NCBI GenBank assembly: GCA_029891385.1
Contig: CM057233.1
Span: forward strand, 28,441,852-28,505,851
Source: Erythroxylum novogranatense
Lineage: Eukaryota > Streptophyta > Magnoliopsida > Malpighiales > Erythroxylaceae
Length of the DNA: 64,000 nt
Direction of reading: 5' to 3'
In this document: in pieces, positions 57,401 to 64,000 of the stretch
Position numbering within the stretch: position 1 is the stretch's first letter
How the letters are laid out: every line of letters begins with the position of its first letter
Notes under the pieces: generated by a model
The model's input: only the letters and a program-made list of their open reading frames with translations
Databases searched by the model: none
Told to the model about the DNA's origin: nothing
Translations under genes and position numbers: made by a program

Positions 57401-59101
57401 CTGCAAAATTCTGATTTAAAGCATTCTTGAACCAGGATAGTTATATTAGTACAGAAATAGGTATTCATCAGGCAACAATTATGCCCCTGATATTTTACAT
57501 CATATTATCTTACTTTCATTCAACACAATTAGGTAATTGACTACGTGAGTAACTACAATGTGAAATGAACAAATCGTTCATCTAGGCTTTTGGGTTTCTT
57601 CTAGTTTTAGCTCCTTGCACTAGAACTTCATATCTTTTCAATTTTCCCTTCCACTCTGTGGCCCATTTATATTTCTTGTATTAGACCATTTTGGCAATAC
57701 TTCTTGTCATCAAACTCGACAATAGATTACAAAAGCAATAACTAAGTCAAAATCCTGTTAATATGCGAGGTTTGGGGAGGTTTAGTAGTACGCAATCTTA
57801 CCCCTAACTAACAGAGAAGTTGTTTTCGATAGACCACATGAAGGAAAAAAAATACATATTAAAATAAATTATAGAGATATTAATTTCATGTCTGACTTAC
57901 TTGGTACACATCCAATCTCCTCTTTTCATTTCAACATTGCAACAAAGACCAACAGCCGTAGAACATTTATCTTGCTCCTTTTGAGGGATAATTTTACTAG
58001 CAGCCTTTGGTAGTGCTGGATCAGGAGCTGTTTCACTCAATTCAATCAACTGAGACAGCAATTTTCTGACAGCAGCATGAACAGATCCCCTACCAGGAGG
58101 CTTTGTTCCTCCTGAAAAAACAAGTGGTTCTAATGCATAGAATAACAATATGCGTACTATGTCCACAGTACGGGCACCTCCTTCACTTTCTTTTAGTATC
58201 ACATAGGCCCTGTCACAGGAGCCCCGCAGATTGCAAGCACCACAAACCTGCAAGCAATTAGTCAGTTACATCACGACAGTCATCAAGAGGCTAAAAGTAT
58301 AAAATCTTTCTCAAGTCATGGGAACCAAAATGTGAAAACAAAAACAAAACAGGAACTTCTAACTTTCCTTAACATTTATGTCATACATACTTCAGTAAAT
58401 GTTCATTAGCACACCAATGATGAAATCTCATTGAAGAAGAAAAAGAAAAAACATACATCCCCTTCATCCAATCGCACATAAATTCTCAATCTTTTCGAAG
58501 AATTAACAGCCTTGCGCAACAGATTCGGGCATCCACACTCCACAATAGCTTGAATATCCGATGTAGACAATAATCTGAATCCACAAATAATGCAAAATAA
58601 TTAGTTTGGTAAGATAGCTTAAACAAATTTTCCGATGCATACACAAACAAACAAATTGAACTACAAAGAAACGAATTTCCCAGTTTCTTAATGCCATAAG
58701 TAACAGGAAAGTTTGTAACAGAAAATGACTTACTTGAAAACATCGTATCTATCACGGGCAAAGCTAAGGCAAGGATCCTTCAATTGATTCATGTCCACGT
58801 AAATGTTGTCGTCACTGTTAACAGTGTCATGCCCATCCCGTGTATTAATACCTTGTTTAACTGGATTTGGGACAAAGTAGCCTCTCGTCTTCAATTTGTC
58901 GACGAAAGTCACCCACTCGGGCCATGGATGCGGCTGAAGGGAGTTAACGGGTTCTGTTTTCACGTCGGAAACAGTGTCGGCGACGGCGGAGGAACTGCGA
59001 CGAAGAAAATGGAGCGGTGTTGAAAGGAAGGGCTTTGGGGAGAGGGAACTAGTACAACGGAAGAGTGAAGGGCCAGATAGAAAGGACCTTAAAGAAGACA
59101 T
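54481..59101 (-). CDS. organellar RanBP2-type zinc-finger protein (OZ/VAR3 family)
   Basis: Seven minus-strand exons: 58734-59101, 58457-58574, 57901-58247, 55261-55419, 55022-55135, 54651-54749 and 54481-54562. All introns are GT-AG; they sum to 1287 bases, 428 residues. The start gives a Ser/Arg-rich, acid-free leader (MSSLRSFLSGPSLFRCTSSL), like a mitochondrial or plastid transit peptide. PWPEWVTFVDKLKTRGYF is a hallmark of the family. Exon 3 holds a Cys pair region VCGACNLRGSCDRAYV. Four RanBP2 fingers follow: GDWMCTKCNFLNYARNKRC, GDWICPKCEFMNFW, GDWNCTRCGFMNFA and GEWECPSCDFLNYR, each ending CLKC or CLRC. Family members OZ1/VAR3 and OZ2 act in organelle C-to-U RNA editing; the size suits one of the shorter OZ members. 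Frames are intact. Intron 3 is 2.5 kb. Confidence 0.9.
55282..55359 (-). repeat. 39-bp in-frame tandem duplication in exon 4 of the zinc-finger gene
   Basis: Exon 4 encodes GGPRSVGTTNMEM twice, separated by a single residue phase (Q after the first, L after the second). The other finger linkers have only one such segment (GPRVDITNVEM in exon 5). The duplication lengthens one linker between fingers without breaking the frame. Coordinates are approximate to a few bases. Confidence 0.8.
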
Positions 59102-59451
59102 TCTTTGAAGTTGGTCTTCAAATTACATGAGTAGCTATGGATGCCGAATGTTAAGTTGGTTGAGAGATTCGTAATGTAAGTGGATGAAATGTAAAATACT
59201 TTTATCCTTCAAGTGTTATAGCGGAATAAAAAAGGATGAGGCGGACGGAGTTTTATATTACTTTTAAATTATATTTTAAATAATAAAAATAAGAAACGAT
59301 TGATTAAGGAGTTTTAGAATAAAATGTAAACTTATAAATATATATTATTTAATATACCTTCAATAATTTTTCATAATATCCATTATTTTTCTTATCTTAA
59401 TAACAACTAACACAAAACATCCATTATGTTGGGCGTTGGCAATCATTATAC
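59102..59451. other. 5' flank of the zinc-finger gene
   Basis: AT-rich DNA upstream of the minus-strand ATG at 59101. It presumably holds the promoter and 5' UTR. I do not see a clear TATA box at a confident distance. It ends at the hAT target duplication CATTATAC (59444-59451). Confidence 0.4.
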
Positions 59452-61111
59452 TAGGGGTGTTCAAAAAAACCCGCAAACCTATAAACCGGACCGAACCGCA
59501 TTTAACCAAACTCAGTAAATAAGGTTAACTTAGAACTCGAGTTTAGGTTCGGTTGAACCAACTCGAAAAATCGGTTCATTGGTTCGAGTTCGAGTTTAAC
59601 TTCATGATTCTAGTTAACCAACCTAAACCGCACTTATATAGTAGATTAACCGAACAGAACTCGATTTATAAAAAGTATCATATATTTATATACAATTTAA
59701 GAGGATATCAATAATAATAAATTCACTAGTATTTACTATATTAATTCTTGAGTGAAAAAAGAAAAGGAAAAAACTACTTTACTTATGTTATTAAATGTTA
59801 ATATTAAACATTGCTATTATAAGTAACAACTAATGCATAACATTTAATACTTCTACTTTAAATAGTAATTAATATGTGTCAAAGTTATTGATCAAGTATT
59901 AAACTATTAATAAAAACATTCATTGACTAAAATAATATAATCGTTTAGAGATTAATTAAAGAAATTAATGTAAAACACATTTATTAAAAATCCTACAATT
60001 TTAGTTTTTAAGACACATATATTAGTTTAGATATTCATGAGATATTATAAACATTAAACTAGCAAGTAATCTGATTCTTAAAAATATATAATATAGTTGC
60101 TAATAAATAATAATAATATAATAATATTGTCTTGTATAAATAAAAACATAGTTTTATTTATTAAAACGAATGAAAAATGAGTTGATTTAGTAATAGACTA
60201 TGAAATTGTATTTTTTATGCAACGCGCTTTTTATAATATAATATTTGAAGTTTTAATTATGATATTAATTGCATTTTCTACACTAAGTTGCAATAAGAAG
60301 AATGATACTTTTGTGTTTATTAGTTTATTATTATTATTATTTATTTTAACATGATAAAATAAGATTTAATGATGTTAGAAGAATAGTTTTATTATTATTT
60401 TAATCAATAAGATCTAGTAGAAGCAGATTCTTTCCTCACTATTTCATACGAGTCGACTTTTTAGTACAAGAGGTCGAGTCTTGATTCATTTCGTAGCTCT
60501 CTTACTCCAAAGATGGTGGAGACTCTTGTTTGTAGACAAGATTGGTTGAGAAAATCACAGCTCCTCTTTACGTGGAAGAGAATTGAAAAACTTGAACAAA
60601 TTGAATCGAGCAATCTAATTTACTTTACCTTGTTTTAACATACAAATAAATAAAAATTCTTTTTCAATTAAAAGAAATAAAAGTCTAACTCTTTTATTTT
60701 TATTTTCTATAGATATGACTTCATGTATAATGTGAATCATCCTACCATTCTATTTAAAGAATAATTGTTTAATATTTTATCTTTTTTCAAGTATGGATCT
60801 TTTATAAGACATTGTTTGGCTTATTTTACTTTGCTTTGGTTTAACATATTGGATTAATCTTTGATGGATTTGATATACATACTTTTATGAATAATTTGTA
60901 TTTTTCACGAATTTTTTATAATTTTATCATATATATTGATATGAATAGGTTACAGTTCTTCAAGAACCGAACACGAAAATAGGTTAACCAATCCTATAGG
61001 TTCTTTAGGTTCGAGTTCGAGTTCGAGTTAGTGAAATTGCGAACTCGACATTTAGGTTCAGGTTCAGGTTATTGATGAACGGATCAGGTTACCCTACCAT
61101 GAACACCCCTA
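59452..61111. mobile_element. non-autonomous hAT-type element
   Basis: The 1660-bp element begins TAGGGGTGTTCA and ends TGAACACCCCTA, a perfect 12-bp terminal inverted repeat. The 8-bp target duplication CATTATAC is at 59444-59451 and 61112-61119, and that length is diagnostic of hAT elements. Subterminal regions at both ends contain GGTTCGAGTTCGAGTT and GAACCGAAC words. The AT-rich interior has no transposase, so it moved in trans if at all. Confidence 0.92.
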
Positions 61112-61119
61112 CATTATAC

Positions 61120-61369
61120 CAAAGAAGAGCAAGTCGCCGACCAATAGTGGAGGAGTGTCTTCGTTGGTCAAATCACAAGCAATAGAGAATCTTTTTTTTT
61201 CTTTGTTTTGTAAGTCATAAATTACATTGTGACATAGTTTTATTTATGATAAGAAAATACTATCTTGTTCACGCTGAATACATATTGAGAAGTAGACTTA
61301 TTACACTGTATAGAGGGGGAACGATATCACTTGAAAGAATACTCAAAGAATCCTCCATGAAATGCTCGT
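61120..61369. other. intergenic, nothing recognised
   Basis: Short AT-rich interval between the hAT duplication and the PIF/Harbinger remnant. It may include more of the PIF transposase, but no motif is readable. Confidence 0.35.
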
Positions 61370-61532
61370 GAATTATTCAATCGTTGACATTCATCATTGC
61401 GTAACGTTATCGAAAAAGTATTTGGTGTGTTGAAAAAATGATTCCTAATTATAGCATCTACCATAGAACCATCATATGACGTTCAGACTCAAAAAAATTT
61501 ATTGTGGCGTGTGTCATCCTACACAGTTTCTT
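61370..61532 (+). pseudogene. PIF/Harbinger transposase C-terminal fragment
   Basis: One plus-strand frame reads ELFNR, stop, HSSLRNVIEKVFGVLKK, stop, FLIIASTIEPSYDVQTQKNL, LWRVSSYTVS, stop. The plant PIF/Harbinger nuclease (DDE_Tnp_4) carries RHSSLRNVIERCFGVLK.RFPIL followed by a QT....A.. block at the same place, including the last catalytic Glu. Three in-frame stops show decay. An acidic tail (NEDEDDAYSGEI) about 61.6 kb probably belongs to it. Confidence 0.75.
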
Positions 61533-61987
61533 AATTGGTGTAGATCTAAATGATTCATTTCTTAATAAATAGTACGAAGGAGGAGAAAATGATAACCAAT
61601 ATGGGTATGAAAATGAGGATGAAGATGATGCATACAGTGGAGAAATTATAAGAGATAAAATGGTTGTTCATATGTGGGTTGTTTACACTTTAAGATAGAT
61701 ACTGTCGCATCATAATAAATTTATGTTTTCTATGATTTTATACTACTTAAAAGATATGTATTAGCTACTTGTATCTAAATATGACCCTGTTTATTAGTGC
61801 TGTTAATATTTTCACATACAATTGTGTCTTTGTAATGCTTATTCATTATTCTTGCCTTTTATATTATTTGGAAATATTTGAAGCTTCAATATTGTGTATG
61901 CTTTTGATATAAATTTTAGATTCTGTAATTAAATTTGTAACATACAAAATGCCATCTCGAAGAGAGTTGTGCTTTTGAAATCAAGCT

Positions 61988-62074
61988 ATGGATGATGCTT
62001 TGATTGATGCATACTTGCACCAGTATCGACAAGACAATTGTATTAATGGGACTTTCACAACGTATGCAAAATAA
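61988..62074 (+). pseudogene. PIF/Harbinger Myb/SANT-like companion fragment
   Basis: The frame MDDALIDAYLHQYRQDNCIN then GTFTTYAK and a stop resembles the Myb/SANT-like proteins of plants (MDDALIDALL.Q...G....GTFTTHAY). These often accompany PIF/Harbinger elements as their second ORF. Its place about 0.45 kb after the transposase fragment fits a two-gene element. Only about 28 codons are readable; upstream is GRELCF-like sequence with stops. Confidence 0.65.
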
Positions 62075-62938
62075 TCATTCCTGACATTAGTAATTCCTAG
62101 ATATCAAGGAATAGATAAAGATAACTAACCTTTGTCTTTACATATTTTACGCACATCTGAAATAGGTAAACAAAACAAATTGTTCAACTTGATAATTTCG
62201 TCCTCTCCTCCCACGATACTTTCTCACTTACGTAGCAGCAAGTTCATCCTCTCCTCCCACAATTCTTTCTCACTCACGCAGCATCACCATCTCATCTGGT
62301 CTCACTCAAGTCCAATGGCTCTCTCTCTCGCACTCATCTCTTTTCTCCACCCTCTGATATGGTCTCATTCACGCTCGTCTCTGGCTCTCGCTCTTCACGC
62401 TGTCATCGATTTTCTCCAACATTTCTTTGCCAGCTACATTTATTTGGTAAGGACAACCTTTCCCCTAACATTTGTCGCCAGTAATTGCTTTTTTCTTTAG
62501 TTTTTCTTGTAAACCCAACTTGACTCTTTTGTAAAAGGAAATCAAATGCTAGTAGAGGGCACAAGTCTTTTGTTTCTCATTTTCCTGAATTATGACCATA
62601 GATCTAGTTTGTTATGTTTGCAGAAGTAAATCAGTTGTTTGATGTGCAAAGTTATGAATAGTGTTTATCTATAATCTCCATCTTCCATCAATCATTTTCC
62701 TTTAGCCACTCATTGTCCATGAGTCGTTTAAATGTGTTTGTATCAATTTGTTTGAAGTTGGAGCAAAAAATTATGTGAACTGCTTGGGACGTATTAATTG
62801 CTAATTCATATGATTGAAGGGCATTTGAGTTATCTGGGTGGTATGAATTATGTTAAAGATGAGTTATCTGTGTGGCATTAATATGGATTGTAGAGTGTCT
62901 GCATTATCTGGATTATGACATTGGCTAGAAGAGTTTGT
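62075..62938. other. pyrimidine-rich stretch and AT-rich intergenic DNA
   Basis: A C/T-rich part at about 62.19-62.50 kb contains a 46-bp imperfect tandem pair (TCCTCTCCTCCCAC at 62201 and 62247). A TTTGGTAAGG donor-like word follows near 62.45 kb. This could be the leader of a small gene, but no protein is recognised and no downstream exon was found. The rest holds nothing I can name. Confidence 0.35.
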
Positions 62939-63396
62939 TGTTAAAATTTACAATGGACCTACAGGCCCACACGAGAAGAAAAGTTAGACTACATATAAGT
63001 CTAAGTGAGGTTCCATCCTAAAACCAATTGGTGATAGGTAGAGTAGCCCACTAGACTTATATAATAGTCTTCTTTCCTCTATTTATCTAATGTGGGACAA
63101 ACTCTCACTTTACATTTCAACACACCCCCCTCACGTGTGGGTCTAACACGTGACACAATCTATCATTTCGAGGGGTTAACGACTAACATAAGAGCAACCT
63201 GCTCTGATACCATGTTAGAATTTAAAATGGACTTACAGGCCCAAACGAGAAGGAAAGTTAGACTACATATAAGTCTAAATGAGGTTCCATCCTAAAACCA
63301 ATTGGTGATAGGTAGAGTAGCCCACTAGACTTATATACTAGTCTTCTTTCCTCTATTTCTCCAATGTGGGACAAACTCTCACTTTACATTTCAACA
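62939..63396 (-). mobile_element. TRIM retrotransposon with 184-bp LTRs
   Basis: LTRs 62939-63122 and 63213-63396 (184 bp each) are nearly identical, starting TGTTA and ending TTTCAACA. The 5-bp target duplication TTTGT is at 62934-62938 and 63397-63401. The 90-bp internal part carries a polypurine tract (GGGGGG on the minus strand, next to the left LTR). On the minus strand it also has the initiator-tRNA-Met primer site TGGTATCAGAGCAGG (63198-63212), directly abutting the right LTR. There is no coding capacity. These are the defining features of terminal-repeat retrotransposons in miniature. Confidence 0.93.
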
Positions 63397-63401
63397 TTTG
63401 T

Positions 63402-64000
63402 TCCTAGATAGATTTGCATTAGAGCAAAAACTAAAAGAGGAGACGACTAGTAGTTAAAATTAATAACAAATAAATTTAACCATTGACAAAAATTTTTATT
63501 TCTTTCAATAGGTTATATATGGTATGGATGTAGATGTAGAGATTGGTTCCTTGCGTTATGTTCATGTTGTGGAAAAAATTTGTTAATCATCTTTAGAGAG
63601 AAGATTATTACTGGTCTTAATAGAATTTCAACATTAATAAAGTTGTTGGAGCATTAATAAATTTTGTTGGATTTTAGATATGAAAACCGAGAATAAAACT
63701 TAAAGTTGAAAAGAAATAAATGTAAGGCATATATAGCATTATATAGTCTCAAGCATAAGTAAAGGGACATATATAGCAAAGTGTATATATAAAGGGATAT
63801 TAGATGAACACATAAGTAAATTTTGTGATGTAATCCATTACTGCATAACTTAACTTCTTTAGAATAGCATATTATAACTTATCTTAATTATAGTGAACTT
63901 CAAATAGAATATTGAATAAATGGTGTTATTAGCAATTGAAACAAGTCATAAAAAAATTCTTAAAATGCTTTAGTATGACAATTATATTTATGTTAAAATG
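63402..64000. other. AT-rich intergenic DNA, nothing recognised
   Basis: No exon, repeat border or RNA gene is supported in the last 600 bp. A short near-repeat of CATATATAGCA words occurs at about 63.73-63.78 kb. Confidence 0.4.

Overview
The window is nuclear DNA of a flowering plant, most likely a eudicot. The signs are AT-rich sequence, spliced genes with GT-AG introns, plant-type LTR retrotransposons (Athila-like and Tekay/Del-like), a plant L1-type LINE, and hAT, CACTA and PIF/Harbinger remnants. I found no rRNA, tRNA or CRISPR. Three host genes are supported. On the left edge is the 5' part of a VPS26C (DSCR3-like) gene on the minus strand (exons 1-3, 1699-2100; the rest lies beyond the window). 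At 48475-53325 on the plus strand is a complete six-exon HRD3A/SEL1L-type ERAD gene (678 codons plus stop). At 54481-59101 on the minus strand is a complete seven-exon organellar RanBP2-type zinc-finger gene of the OZ/VAR3 family (428 codons plus stop), convergent with HRD3A.

About 4.06-44.2 kb is a nest of transposons that can be dissected from target-site duplications (TSDs). A degenerate LINE (minus strand, about 28.2-32.1 kb, probably continuing on both sides) hosts two separate nests. Near its 3' end sits an Athila-like Ty3/gypsy element (4061-28196, minus strand, TSD CTTGT, tRNA-Asp-type primer site). Its pol was later split by a Tekay-like chromovirus (9254-20103, minus strand, TSD GAAGA, tRNA-iMet primer site). 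Near its 5' end sits a solo LTR (32127-44179, TSD CTGAA). That solo LTR was invaded by a largely non-coding element of the same or a sister LTR family in the opposite orientation (32986-42114). All gag and pol reading frames are broken by stops or frameshifts, so none of these elements looks autonomous.

From 44.2 to 48.3 kb there are DNA-transposon remnants: a decayed MITE-like block, an internally deleted CACTA-like ORF, three approximately 0.49-kb tandem repeats rich in TTGTGACAA/TTGTCACAA, and a 60-bp foldback ending about 300 bp before the HRD3A start codon. Right of the zinc-finger gene are a 1660-bp hAT-type element with 8-bp TSDs (59452-61111), PIF/Harbinger transposase and Myb-like companion remnants (61.37-62.07 kb) and a 458-bp TRIM with 184-bp LTRs (62939-63396).

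I see no undescribed enzymatic system. The most notable points are the zinc-finger gene whose four fingers are all split by a phase-2 intron at the same place, the foldback and tandem repeats next to the HRD3A promoter, the self-family nested LTR insertion, and a pattern of LTR-pair differences that may reflect sequencing error. Assignments rest on reading the sequence; no database search was run.
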